Assembly: GCA_021272315.1 (NCBI GenBank)
Contig: JAJSLI010000046.1
Coordinates: forward strand, 1-32,633
Direction: 5' to 3'
DNA from: Methylacidiphilales bacterium
GTDB lineage: Bacteria > Verrucomicrobiota > Verrucomicrobiia > Methylacidiphilales > UBA1321
Length of the DNA stretch: 32,633 bases
Under the pieces are notes generated by a model. That model did no database searches and was not told where the DNA came from. It saw only the letters and a list, made by a program, of their open reading frames with translations. Both the position numbers and the translations under genes were made by a program. The number at the start of each line of letters is the position of its first letter. The stretch's first letter is position 1. Positions 1 through 8,968 of the stretch are shown piece after piece.

Positions 1-2
1 TT

Positions 3-1649
3 GTGCAAAAGGGCTATGGTCGATACCGCCCGCTCCATGCCGGGACGTACACCTTTCAAAACAACCGGCTCGGGCAGGATCAAGCGGATGCCGTCCGGCA
101 TGTACTGGCATCGCCGGACCGGGTGATTGCCATTCGCGGCCCGGCTGGGGCCGGCAAGACGACCATGATGCGGGAAGCGGTCCCGGCGATTGAGGCGGGC
201 GGCCACAAGGTCTTCACCTTTGCCCCGAGCGCCGAATCCTCGCGTGGCACGCTCCGGGAGGAAGGGTTCAGCAACGCCCAAACCGTGGCACATCTCCTGA
301 AAAATGAAACGCTACATCCGCAGTTACGCGGGCAGGTTCTTTGGATCGACGAGGCTGGATTACTGAGCGTCCGCCAGATGCGCGGAATCTTCCAGTTGGC
401 CGAAAAGCAGGATTGCCGGGTGATTCTTTCCGGTGACACGGCACAGCACACGTCCGTCGAGCGTGGGGATGCGTTGCGCCTGCTGGAAAAATACGCGGGG
501 TTGAAACCTGCCCAATTAACCGAAATCAGGCGGCAAAGAACCGAGCAGTACCGGGCGGTGGTTCGGGATTTGGCCAACGGTGACGTTTGGCGTGGTTTTG
601 AAAAGTTGGATCAATCTGGTTCGATAAAGGAATTATCGGAAGACGAGAGATATAGGCAACTTGCCCAGGATTACGCTGATGCGGTGTCTCGACGTAAAAC
701 CGCTATGGTGGTTTCTCCCACCCATGCCGAGAGTGAGAAAGTCACGACAGAGATCCGGGAGGAATTAAAACAACGGGGCAAACTGGGAACCGATGACCGG
801 AAATTTACGCGCCTCATCAACCAGCAATGGACTGAAGCCCAGCGGGGCAATCCTCAAAGTTATCGCTCCGGTCTGGTTATCCAGTTCCATCAAAACACTC
901 CCGGTATTACGCGAGGAGGTAGATTCACTGTATCAAGCGCGGGACAGGGCGGCTCCGTGCGCATTCAGGACGCACATGGGCGACAACACTCTCTGCCGTT
1001 GGGCCAAAATGCTCGGTTTCAAGTATATGAAGCCCAAACAGTAGCCTTGGCTCCGGGTGATAAAGTCCGCATCACGCAAAATGGATTTACGTTCGATGGA
1101 AAGCACCGGCTAAATAACGGAGCCGTGTACCGGGTGAAGGACTTCACAAAAACGGGCGATCTCAAGCTGACCAACGGCTGGGTCATCGGCAAGAATTACG
1201 GCAATTTGGATCACGGCTATTGCCAAACCTCGCACGTTGCCCAGAGCAAAACCGTCGATCGGGTCTTCGTCGCGCAATCGACGGCCTCTTTGGCCGCCTC
1301 GTCTGCCGAGCAATTTTATGTCTCCGTCAGCCGCGCCAAAGAAAGCGTGACGGTTTACACCGACGACAAGGCGCGATTAGCGGAGACTATACAATCCAGC
1401 GGTGCGCGCGTGACTGCCCACGAATTGCTCAAATTGCCAGTACCAGCCAACGTCATAGATCCTTTCGAGTCGCTGCTTCGGGAAAAGATCTCGATTCCTG
1501 AACCTGAATCATTACGACCGGCCATGAAGCCCGAAAAGGAGCATTCTGCCGAAAAAGTCCAAGCCAAGGAATCTCCTGATGAAAGCCAGCAAATGAAGCC
1601 TTTCATCTATTTTGAGCCTGAGCACCCCAGGCAGGGGATTTCACTTTGA
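3..1649 (+). CDS. MobF-type conjugative relaxase, C-terminal helicase part (5' truncated by window edge)
   Basis: This is the helicase half of a TrwC/TraA-like conjugative relaxase, which nicks and unwinds plasmid DNA for transfer. Seen: a Walker A motif GPAGAGKTT at residues 46-54, a Walker B motif with IDEA at about 115-118, a following SGDTAQ motif, and a C-terminal YVSVSRAKE motif typical of superfamily 1 (RecD-like) helicases. The reading frame is open to the left edge, and the helicase domain begins about 20 residues in. The N-terminal relaxase domain (about 300 residues in this family) therefore most likely lies outside the window, and the GTG at position 3 is probably not the true start. 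The last 60 or so residues are charged and unremarkable. The gene converges on the ABC exporter gene, with 23 bases between the two stops. An SF1 helicase without a relaxase domain cannot be excluded. Confidence 0.8.
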   Translation: MQKGYGRYRPLHAGTYTFQNNRLGQDQADAVRHVLASPDRVIAIRGPAGAGKTTMMREAVPAIEAGGHKVFTFAPSAESSRGTLREEGFSNAQTVAHLLKNETLHPQLRGQVLWIDEAGLLSVRQMRGIFQLAEKQDCRVILSGDTAQHTSVERGDALRLLEKYAGLKPAQLTEIRRQRTEQYRAVVRDLANGDVWRGFEKLDQSGSIKELSEDERYRQLAQDYADAVSRRKTAMVVSPTHAESEKVTTEIREELKQRGKLGTDDRKFTRLINQQWTEAQRGNPQSYRSGLVIQFHQNTPGITRGGRFTVSSAGQGGSVRIQDAHGRQHSLPLGQNARFQVYEAQTVALAPGDKVRITQNGFTFDGKHRLNNGAVYRVKDFTKTGDLKLTNGWVIGKNYGNLDHGYCQTSHVAQSKTVDRVFVAQSTASLAASSAEQFYVSVSRAKESVTVYTDDKARLAETIQSSGARVTAHELLKLPVPANVIDPFESLLREKISIPEPESLRPAMKPEKEHSAEKVQAKESPDESQQMKPFIYFEPEHPRQGISL

Positions 1650-1672
1650 AAAATGGCCAACTGCACCTTGGC

Positions 1673-3532
1673 TCACGACTGGAAGGACTTAATTACATGA
1701 GTGCTTAAATCAGCGTGTTCCATTTCGCATTCGTTTTCGGGAATAAAGCCATTGACCTGGCGATTCCATAGGCGCGCGTAAGCCTTGTTCAGGGCCAGTA
1801 GTTCGCGATGACTTCCGTCCTCGATGATTCGGCCTTCATCAAAGACAAGAATTCGATCCAAATGTGAAATGGTGGAGAGTCGATGAGCCACAACGATAAC
1901 GGTTTTTCCCCGCATGATATTATCGAGGCTGTCCTGGATGGCTTTTTCCGTCACTGAATCAAGACTGGAGGTGGCTTCATCCATGATCAGAATGGGGGCT
2001 CCCTTGGCGATGACTCGCGCAATCGCAATACGTTGACGCTGGCCGCCGGAAAGCTTTACGCCCCGCTCGCCGACGAGGGAATGATAGGCTTGAGGCATTT
2101 CTTCGATGAAGTCGTGGGCGTGTGCCTGTCTGGATGCCGCCTTGATCTGATGATCGTCGACCTCCAGATTTCCGTAGCGAATATTTTCCAGCAGCGTGCG
2201 GTGAAAAAGCCCAGGCTCCTGCGGAATCAAGCTGATTTGCGAGTGCAAGGAGGCTTGGGTGACGTCCCGGATATCAACGCCATCAATTAGAATGGCCCCT
2301 TCCTGCGGTTCATAAAGACGAAGGACCAGATTGACGAGCGTCGACTTGCCAGAGCCGGAATAACCGACAAGACCCACGCGCTGCCCGGGCGGAATGATCA
2401 GATCAAGGTCTTCAAAGACGTTTCTTTCCGGAGTATAACCGAAGGTCACTCCGCGAAACTCGATCGAACCACGGCTTACTTTGAGCGGCTTGGCGTCGGG
2501 AACATCAACCACTTCATGGGAGCGGATGATCGAGTGGACTCCATTGGCGATATTGCCGATGTACTCAAAAAATTCGAGAAACCGGCGGCCAAGGTTGCGA
2601 ACCTCGCTGATGATGAGCAGAGCCAGGCTGATGCTCATGACAAAGCCGGCGATATCAATCTTCCCGTAACGCCAGAGATACGCGGCGAGAAGGAGAACAC
2701 CCACCTTCAGCACGACCGCGGCGGAATACTGAAACCAGTGGATTCTTTCCATGTACGCCATGGCGATACGCGCGGTTTGAATTTCGGTATCGAGATATTT
2801 GTCGAGATATTGTCGCTCGAAAGGCAGTCGGGCGAAAAGCCGGACGCTGGAGAGATTAGTGACCGAATCGACGATTTTTCCGTTGGTCTCGCTGCGGGCT
2901 GCGGCATGCCGACGCGCGTGAGGCTGACACAGGCGCGCCAAACGATACGAGATGATCAGAAAGATCGCTGACCAAAGGGTAACAAAGCCACCGAGAAACA
3001 CCGAAGCGCGAAAGAGCAGAATACTGGAGACGGCAAGTTTAATAATAACGGGGAAAAATTCGAAGACGATGGTCGCCAGCGACATGCTGACGCCCTGGGA
3101 TGTATCCGATATTCGATGAGCCAGAGCTCCCGCAAAATTGTTCGTGATGAAGCGATGGGAGTGATGCTGGAGATAAGCGTAGAGTTCCTGGGTGACGCTA
3201 CGACGCAACCTGGGATTGGTATGCGCGCGACAGGCTCCCGCCACGCGGAGAAAAATGACCTCGCCAACGTTGAGCAGAAGAAACACCACCATAGGCACGA
3301 TGAGGGCTGGCCAGATCCGTTCTGGTGTCGCCCGTAAATGGGTAATGATCTGGACTGTCTGCCCAATAATGTAAGGCATGAAGGTTGCGCAGATTGCGCC
3401 GGCCGTTTCCAGAGCGAGGATGAGCAAATACCACCACCGGTATTGCCGGACAAAGTGGTACATGAATGCGAGTGGCTCCGCCGGCAATGAGGGGGCTTCC
3501 GGGTTACGGAGCAAAGGCAATGGCTTGATCAT
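1673..3532 (-). CDS. MsbA-like ABC exporter (fused membrane and ATPase domains)
   Basis: A half-transporter of the ABC exporter class that would dimerise in the inner membrane and pump a lipophilic or peptide-like substrate outward. The N-terminal six-helix membrane domain covers about residues 30-320. The ATPase domain follows, with Walker A GYSGSGKST at 390-398, signature LSGGQRQR at 494-501, Walker B ILIMDEA at 514-520 and the H-loop histidine at 550. The length of 619 residues is normal for the class. It is the last gene of the minus-strand operon, 44 bases after the importer ATPase, so it is probably co-transcribed. An exporter behind an importer is unusual. It could remove a toxic by-product of substrate cleavage, or it could be an unrelated passenger. 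The substrate cannot be told from sequence. Confidence 0.9.
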   Translation of the reverse strand: MIKPLPLLRNPEAPSLPAEPLAFMYHFVRQYRWWYLLILALETAGAICATFMPYIIGQTVQIITHLRATPERIWPALIVPMVVFLLLNVGEVIFLRVAGACRAHTNPRLRRSVTQELYAYLQHHSHRFITNNFAGALAHRISDTSQGVSMSLATIVFEFFPVIIKLAVSSILLFRASVFLGGFVTLWSAIFLIISYRLARLCQPHARRHAAARSETNGKIVDSVTNLSSVRLFARLPFERQYLDKYLDTEIQTARIAMAYMERIHWFQYSAAVVLKVGVLLLAAYLWRYGKIDIAGFVMSISLALLIISEVRNLGRRFLEFFEYIGNIANGVHSIIRSHEVVDVPDAKPLKVSRGSIEFRGVTFGYTPERNVFEDLDLIIPPGQRVGLVGYSGSGKSTLVNLVLRLYEPQEGAILIDGVDIRDVTQASLHSQISLIPQEPGLFHRTLLENIRYGNLEVDDHQIKAASRQAHAHDFIEEMPQAYHSLVGERGVKLSGGQRQRIAIARVIAKGAPILIMDEATSSLDSVTEKAIQDSLDNIMRGKTVIVVAHRLSTISHLDRILVFDEGRIIEDGSHRELLALNKAYARLWNRQVNGFIPENECEMEHADLSTHVIKSFQS

Positions 3533-3576
3533 GGATAAATCTATTTACGCCTTTCCAGGTCACGAACGAATGCCTT

Positions 3577-5349
3577 TTAAAGTTGAACTTCAAGGACCCC
3601 TTCACTCTGTTCCAGTTTCGTTGCGGTGCTTTCTGCATGACTATCCTGAGCGGACCATCGCGACGTTTTGGCAGGCAGGCCAGGGATGGCATCCAAGAGT
3701 AATCGGGTGTATTCGTGCCTGGGTCGGGCAAAAATCTCGCGAACGTCACCTGACTCGACGACTACGCCATCTTTCATGACCATGACTCGATCACTGATGC
3801 GGTGAACGATGTCCAAATCGTGGGAGATGAAAAGGCACGAGAGGCCAAGCCGTTCCTTGAGGTCCTCCAGCAATTCCAAGATCTGCGCTTGCACCGAAAC
3901 ATCCAGGGCAGAGACGGGTTCATCGCAAACCAACACTTCCGGCCTGGGCGCCAAGGCCCGCGCGATGGCGACGCGCTGACGCTGTCCTCCGGAAAGCTCG
4001 ATAGGACGCCGCGGTAGAATACTGGCGTCGAGCCGGACCCAGCGCAAAAGCTCAATCGTTTGCTGCCTGCGCTCCTTTCTGCCAGAAATTCCGATGACGC
4101 CGAGGGCTTCTCCTATGACGTGTTCTACCGTGTAACGAGGATCGAAGGAACTAAACGGATCTTGAAAGATGACCTGAATGCGTCTGCGCTCCGAGCGTTG
4201 GGCCGCAGAGCTCAGGGAGGTCCATGAATTTCCGCGAAGGTAGACGGCGCCCGCATCCGGCTTTTCAAGACCGAGAATCATCCGCATCAGCGTGGTCTTG
4301 CCAGAACCCGATTCTCCCACGATGCCCAGAGTTTCTTTGCGTCGCAGCACAAAGGACACCCTTTCCACCACGGTGCGGGATTTGCCGTCAGGATTTGGGA
4401 AAGTCTTGGTCACGTTATCCGCGTTGATGACAAATTCATCTTTATTCGAAAGCACCTCATTCATGGTCGTTGGTGCCCATCGACGGTTGCCTCCGTGAAC
4501 GTAGGAAGCTGCGGCGAGCAGCGATTGCGTATAGACGTGTTGGGGATTCTGCAAGACCTCGTCAATCGGTCCCTGTTCGACAATCAAGCCCTGGTGCATC
4601 ACGGCGACACGGTCAGCCAGCCGGGATACCACGGCCAAATCATGGCTGATGATCAGCATGGCGGTATTCGCATTGCGAAGGGATTCCAGAAGAAGCAAAA
4701 CCTGCGCCTGAACGGCGGCATCCAGAGCCGTCGTTGGTTCGTCGGCGATCAGGAGTTCGGGCCCGCAGGCAATCGCAGATGCGATAAGCGCCCGTTGACG
4801 CAATCCGCCGGAGAGCTGATGGGGATATTGCAAGGCTCGCAGTTCGGGTTCCGGAATGCCCACGGATCGCAAAAGCTCGATGACCTTGGCCTCGCGTTGT
4901 GCGCGGTTGAGGGCGCCATGAATTAGCAGGGGCTCGGCTACCTCGCGGCCAACGGTGCGCAGGGGATCAAGCGAACCCAGCGCATCCTGCATGACAAATC
5001 CAATTCTGCGGCCACGTATTTTTCTCCATGCGGCTTCGCGTATGGACAGCAAATCCTCTCCGTCGAGTCGAAGGCGATTGGCCGTAACTTCTGCGCGCGG
5101 ACCGGCGAGACCGACCAGGGTCCTCGAGGTAACGCTCTTGCCCGAGCCCGATTCACCAACCAGGGCCAGGCATTCGCCACGGCGAAGAGTAAATGAAATG
5201 CCTCCAATCACAGGCCGGTCGCGATGGCCAAAACGGACAGATAGATTTTCCACCTCGATTAATGGCGGCGGAAGCTGCGGAGACCGGGAGCAAGCGACTT
5301 CCGGCCCGATCAGTTTCTGGGAATCTTTCTTCAGGACGATGGTGCTCAT
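3577..5349 (-). CDS. Fused double ATPase of a peptide/nickel-type ABC importer (DppD-DppF fusion)
   Basis: Both ATP-hydrolysing subunits of a peptide-type ABC importer are joined in one 590-residue chain. Half one has Walker A GESGSGKS at 65-72, signature LSGGLRQR at 179-186 and Walker B ELLIADEP at 198-205. Half two has Walker A GESGSGKT at 345-352, signature LSGGQRQR at 452-459 and CDEP at 475-478. Both halves carry the short C-terminal oligopeptide-transporter extension (HVYTQSLL and HEYTRLLL). Such fusions (as in GsiA and YejF) are known in the family. The start codon overlaps the permease stop in an ATGA, so translation is probably coupled. The ligand is not readable from the ATPase. The setting suggests an organosulfur compound or peptide. 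Confidence 0.92.
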   Translation of the reverse strand: MSTIVLKKDSQKLIGPEVACSRSPQLPPPLIEVENLSVRFGHRDRPVIGGISFTLRRGECLALVGESGSGKSVTSRTLVGLAGPRAEVTANRLRLDGEDLLSIREAAWRKIRGRRIGFVMQDALGSLDPLRTVGREVAEPLLIHGALNRAQREAKVIELLRSVGIPEPELRALQYPHQLSGGLRQRALIASAIACGPELLIADEPTTALDAAVQAQVLLLLESLRNANTAMLIISHDLAVVSRLADRVAVMHQGLIVEQGPIDEVLQNPQHVYTQSLLAAASYVHGGNRRWAPTTMNEVLSNKDEFVINADNVTKTFPNPDGKSRTVVERVSFVLRRKETLGIVGESGSGKTTLMRMILGLEKPDAGAVYLRGNSWTSLSSAAQRSERRRIQVIFQDPFSSFDPRYTVEHVIGEALGVIGISGRKERRQQTIELLRWVRLDASILPRRPIELSGGQRQRVAIARALAPRPEVLVCDEPVSALDVSVQAQILELLEDLKERLGLSCLFISHDLDIVHRISDRVMVMKDGVVVESGDVREIFARPRHEYTRLLLDAIPGLPAKTSRWSAQDSHAESTATKLEQSEGVLEVQL

Positions 5350-6269
5350 ATCGATTTGCCTTCGCTACGTCGCAAGAGCTCCCGGCCAAGTGCCGTGACC
5401 GACAGGACGGTTAGCGTAATGGCGATGCCTGGAACGGCGGTCAGCCACCAGGCATTCTCCAGGTAGTCGCGACCGACCGCCAACATGGCTCCCCATTCGG
5501 GCGCTGGCGGCAACGTCCCAAACCCGAGAAAACTCAACGAAGCACCCGACGCGATTTTTCCGCCAATGCCAATCGTCGCCAGGATAAGGACCGGCTTGAT
5601 GGCATTCGGTAACACGTGATGCCAAATCAAGGCAGAGGATCGGATGCCCAGAGTCTTGGCTGCCTCCACATAAGCCGTTCCGCGAACAAGATGTGTCTGG
5701 GCACGAACCAGCCGGGCGTAGCGAGGTACGCTGGCAATACCCACCGCTAGGATGGCGTTGACGGTGCCTTGCCCAAAAAAGGTAATGACGACCAGGGCAA
5801 GAAGAAGATCGGGGAAGGCGAGCAGCACATCGACAAAACGCATGAGGAGGCCATCAATCACCGGCGGACCAAGTCCGGCAGTCAGGCCAAGCGCAATACC
5901 GAAACCCAGACCGATGGCCGTTGCACCAAGGCCCATCAGGAGCGAGGAACGGGAGCCGTAAATGACCCGCGTGAGGACATCACGACCAATTTCATCCGTT
6001 CCTAGCAAGTGTCCAGAACTCGGGGGGGCAAAAGCCTCACGGGCGTTGGCGTCCAGCGGGTCTCCGGAGATAAACCAGGCTGGTTCGATTGCCGCGATGC
6101 TGAGCAAAAACACGAAGAGCCCCGCCAAGACCAAGCCTGGGCGAAGTGTGCGCAGATACTGCCCAAGCCGGGATGCTCTTTCCGTTTCAAATTGATCTAC
6201 CACCCCATCCGGTGACACCAGAACGGGAACGTCGGCCAGATAGACATTTTCTTTGCTCAGCGTGCTCAT
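5346..6269 (-). CDS. Peptide/nickel-type ABC importer permease, DppC-like
   Basis: Inner-membrane permease subunit of the binding-protein-dependent importer. Seen: an N-terminal cytoplasmic stretch, a first membrane helix at about 45-62, the DppC/OppC hallmark LLGTDEIGRDVLTRVIYG at about 88-105, then five more hydrophobic segments. The ATPase-contacting EAA loop lies at about 199-224 (VEAAKTLGIRS, then HHVLPN). Length 307 is typical. It lies 4 bases downstream of the DppB-like permease gene and overlaps the ATPase gene by 4 bases, so the importer subunits should be made together. The N-terminal 40 residues are longer than usual and polar, and an internal start is possible. Confidence 0.93.
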   Translation of the reverse strand: MSTLSKENVYLADVPVLVSPDGVVDQFETERASRLGQYLRTLRPGLVLAGLFVFLLSIAAIEPAWFISGDPLDANAREAFAPPSSGHLLGTDEIGRDVLTRVIYGSRSSLLMGLGATAIGLGFGIALGLTAGLGPPVIDGLLMRFVDVLLAFPDLLLALVVITFFGQGTVNAILAVGIASVPRYARLVRAQTHLVRGTAYVEAAKTLGIRSSALIWHHVLPNAIKPVLILATIGIGGKIASGASLSFLGFGTLPPAPEWGAMLAVGRDYLENAWWLTAVPGIAITLTVLSVTALGRELLRRSEGKSI

Positions 6270-6273
6270 GGGG

Positions 6274-7209
6274 TTACACGGCTCCTTTCACCCGGGGGTC
6301 AACGACCGCATAAAGAAGATCGACAATCAGATTAACGACGACGTAGATCAAGGCGCTCAGCTCGGTTATACCCAAAACCATGGGCACATCCTTGTTGCCG
6401 GTCGCCTCCACCATCAAACGACCAATGCCCTGACGGGAAAAGAGGGTTTCCACGATGACGGCGCCGCCCAGTAGACTGGCGAAGATGAAGCCGGAAAGAG
6501 TAAGCAGGGGAATCAGGGCGTGGCGCAAGGCATGTCCCAGTCGGACTCTGGTTTCCGACAGGCCACGAGCCCGGGCGGTCACGATGAAAGGAAGCTCCAG
6601 AATATCTTCCAATTCCTGTCGTAAGACCTGTGTCAGCACCGCGACGATTGGCAACGCCAAGGCCAAAGTTGGAAGAACAATGGTTTCCCACCCACTGGTG
6701 CCGAACGAAGGCAACCAATTTAACTGAAAAGAAAAAGCCAGAAGCAAAAGCGTACCCAAGACAAAAGCTGGCGCTGAAGAAATCACCAGCTCAACTCCAG
6801 ATGAAAAAGATCGTATCCATGGCGCACGTTTCGCCGTCAAAAGAGCCAACGCGACAGCCAGGAAAACCGAGACCAAGGTGGCAGAAAACATCAGACTGAG
6901 CGTGGGCATGAGTTGTTGGCTGATCGCCCGTGCCACCGGGATGTGCAGGCGATACGACTGCCCGAGGTCTCCATGCACGGCACGCCAAAGATATTGCGCG
7001 TACTGAACGGATAGAGGGCGATCCAATCCATACTCTTTGCGGACCAAGGCGATCATTTCCTTGCTGGGCTGGGCATCTTCCCCACCCAAGATGGTGACAA
7101 CGGGATCGTCTCCGATAAGGTGAAAAGCGACAAATGCCAGGGTCACGGTGCACCAGAGCACCCCGACTCCGGCGAGAAGACGCCATGCAATGCGCTTGAA
7201 GAGAGTCAT
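6274..7209 (-). CDS. Peptide/nickel-type ABC importer permease, DppB-like
   Basis: Partner permease of the importer. It has a first membrane helix at about 8-30, a periplasmic segment with the DppB-type KEYGLDRPLSVQYAQYL stretch at about 58-74, five further helices, and an EAA loop at about 208-233 (IVTARARGLSE, then ALRHALIP). It ends with the conserved VDLLYAVVDPRV stretch. The length of 311 residues is normal. Its start overlaps the stop of the solute-binding lipoprotein in an ATGA, and it is followed after 4 bases by the DppC-like gene. It pairs with that gene to form the channel. Confidence 0.93.
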   Translation of the reverse strand: MTLFKRIAWRLLAGVGVLWCTVTLAFVAFHLIGDDPVVTILGGEDAQPSKEMIALVRKEYGLDRPLSVQYAQYLWRAVHGDLGQSYRLHIPVARAISQQLMPTLSLMFSATLVSVFLAVALALLTAKRAPWIRSFSSGVELVISSAPAFVLGTLLLLAFSFQLNWLPSFGTSGWETIVLPTLALALPIVAVLTQVLRQELEDILELPFIVTARARGLSETRVRLGHALRHALIPLLTLSGFIFASLLGGAVIVETLFSRQGIGRLMVEATGNKDVPMVLGITELSALIYVVVNLIVDLLYAVVDPRVKGAV

Positions 7210-8954
7210 GATCTCTCCTTGTCCAGCCAGGCGGCGGTAAGAAGCGGCCAGCTATCAGAAGTATCGTAAAGAACGCCGCGAACGTACTTTTGATAAGCGA
7301 TGAGGATTTCGTTCTCGTAGAGAGGAATCGTCGGAACGAGCTCAACGAGCCGGTGTTGGGCCTGGCTGTAAAGGGCCTTCAGAACTACCGGGTCAGTGGA
7401 CTGCCGGGCCCGGTCAAGGAGATCGTCCAACTCGGGGTCCTGTAGGCGCGTCAGGTTTTGCCCAATCAATTTGTCCGAAATGATTTGCTTGCTGTGGTAG
7501 TAAAGATAAAGCCCGTCAGCCGTATTGGTGTGCGCAGTGTAGTTTCCGAGAATCTGGTAGGTCCCCTGGTCTCGGTGGATCAACCTCTGCGCATTTGGCA
7601 TCTCGGCCAAGGTGATTTCCATGCCGATTTTTCTGGCATCCGACTGAATGGCGATAATGACGAGACTGGGCGTGGCGCTTTGGGTCATCAAAACTTCCGC
7701 CGTAAGTCGCTTGCCGTCCTTGGTGCGATATCCGCTGGAATCCCGTCCCGTCCAACCAGCCTCATCCAGCAGACGATTAGCTTCCGCCATGTCGTAATGG
7801 AGAATCCCTTGGGCGGTGGGATCGTAGTAAGGCGTGTTCGAGGCCAGGAAATCGGTTTTTGGTTGGTATTCGCCAAAACCCATCATGCGGGTGATCCCTT
7901 CGCGATCGATGGCGCAGGCCAGCGCACGTCGTACGCGCACGTCATTGAAGGGTTCCCTTTGGGTGTTAAGGGTTGGTCCTCGCATGGGGTTGCCTGCCAT
8001 GATGCGACTCGCCAGAACGAGATTGGGATTGGCCCGGATGACGGCCGCGTCTTGCGGCGGCGCGTCCATGGTCAGATCAAACTGGTCCGCATCGAGCGAG
8101 GCATACCGAACCATCGCCTCCGGTATGAAACTAACTTCTATCCTTTGTAAATACGCGGGGCCGTCGTGCTGAATAAAAGGAGGAGCCCAGTGGTAATCCT
8201 CACGACGCACAAAAGTGACGCCTTGCAGACGCGTATATTTCTCCACGACGAAGGGCCCGGTGCCAATCGGCTTTTCTTGCAACGATTTTGGCGCCTCCTC
8301 GATCTGCCTGGGTGAGACAAGACCCATGGGCGATTGGGCCAAAACATAAAGAAAGGGGCTGTAAGGTTCGCGCAGGTTGGCTTGGAACGTGTATTTATCG
8401 ATCACCTTGCCATCGACGTAGGGCGCAATCATCGCTGTCGCCAAAGGGGACTTGGTGGCGGGATCGCGGATGCGCGCGAGATTAACCCGGACCGCTTCGG
8501 CATCGAACGGGGTCCCGTCACTGAAAGTAACGTCGTCCCGCAAATAGAAGGTGTACGTTTTTCCGTCCGGCGAGATCGTCCATGATTTGGCCAGCCATGG
8601 CTGGATATTCCCCTTATTGTCCAGGTAAACGAGATTGTCGTAGATTAAGTGCCCAAACCAACTGCCATTGAGCACCAAAGAAGTTTGAAGGTCCAATCCG
8701 CCGGGGTCTACGGCCACGGAAAATCTCAGCGTGCCCCCGGAGCGACCTTCTTCTTGCGCAACGTAGTCATTCCCCGCCGGGCCCTGAGCAACTTCCGGTT
8801 CCGTTCTTTGCGTTGAGGATTTTTGGGTTGTTGGCCCTGGAGAGCAGGCCGGCAAAATCAAGGCCGATGACAGCACCAGAATCAACCTGTACCGGTTGAT
8901 TCTGGCCGCCGCCATTCCGTAACCGAAGATAGAAGAATCTCGCTTCATGACCAT
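7206..8954 (-). CDS. Solute-binding lipoprotein of a peptide-type ABC importer (SBP family 5)
   Basis: The extracytoplasmic receptor that hands substrate to the permeases. A signal sequence is followed by the lipobox LPAC with the lipidated cysteine at residue 37, counted from the first ATG. In-frame ATGs at residues 3 and 14 are also possible starts, and no good ribosome site separates them. The mature part has the family 5 features: GGTLRFSVAVDPGGLD near residue 80, the DGKTYTFYLRDDVTFSDGTPF stretch (about 130-150), and the C-terminal LVPTIPLYE stretch. The length of 582 residues is slightly long. It lies 14 bases after a monooxygenase gene, so transport and catabolism are in one operon. 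Relatives bind dipeptides, nickel, glutathione or opines, so the ligand is open. Confidence 0.92.
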   Translation of the reverse strand: MVMKRDSSIFGYGMAAARINRYRLILVLSSALILPACSPGPTTQKSSTQRTEPEVAQGPAGNDYVAQEEGRSGGTLRFSVAVDPGGLDLQTSLVLNGSWFGHLIYDNLVYLDNKGNIQPWLAKSWTISPDGKTYTFYLRDDVTFSDGTPFDAEAVRVNLARIRDPATKSPLATAMIAPYVDGKVIDKYTFQANLREPYSPFLYVLAQSPMGLVSPRQIEEAPKSLQEKPIGTGPFVVEKYTRLQGVTFVRREDYHWAPPFIQHDGPAYLQRIEVSFIPEAMVRYASLDADQFDLTMDAPPQDAAVIRANPNLVLASRIMAGNPMRGPTLNTQREPFNDVRVRRALACAIDREGITRMMGFGEYQPKTDFLASNTPYYDPTAQGILHYDMAEANRLLDEAGWTGRDSSGYRTKDGKRLTAEVLMTQSATPSLVIIAIQSDARKIGMEITLAEMPNAQRLIHRDQGTYQILGNYTAHTNTADGLYLYYHSKQIISDKLIGQNLTRLQDPELDDLLDRARQSTDPVVLKALYSQAQHRLVELVPTIPLYENEILIAYQKYVRGVLYDTSDSWPLLTAAWLDKERS

Positions 8955-8968
8955 CTGCCAAAAGGCGA

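Noticed and set aside
80-577. Long antisense ORFs such as this one and others opposite the monooxygenase, MetX and encapsulin genes
   Set aside because: They mirror real genes, have no family features of their own and lack start signals. They are by-products of GC-rich coding sequence.
1655-1673. Terminator between the relaxase and exporter genes
   Set aside because: GCCAA/TTGGC gives only a short stem with no T-run, so the support is too weak to list.
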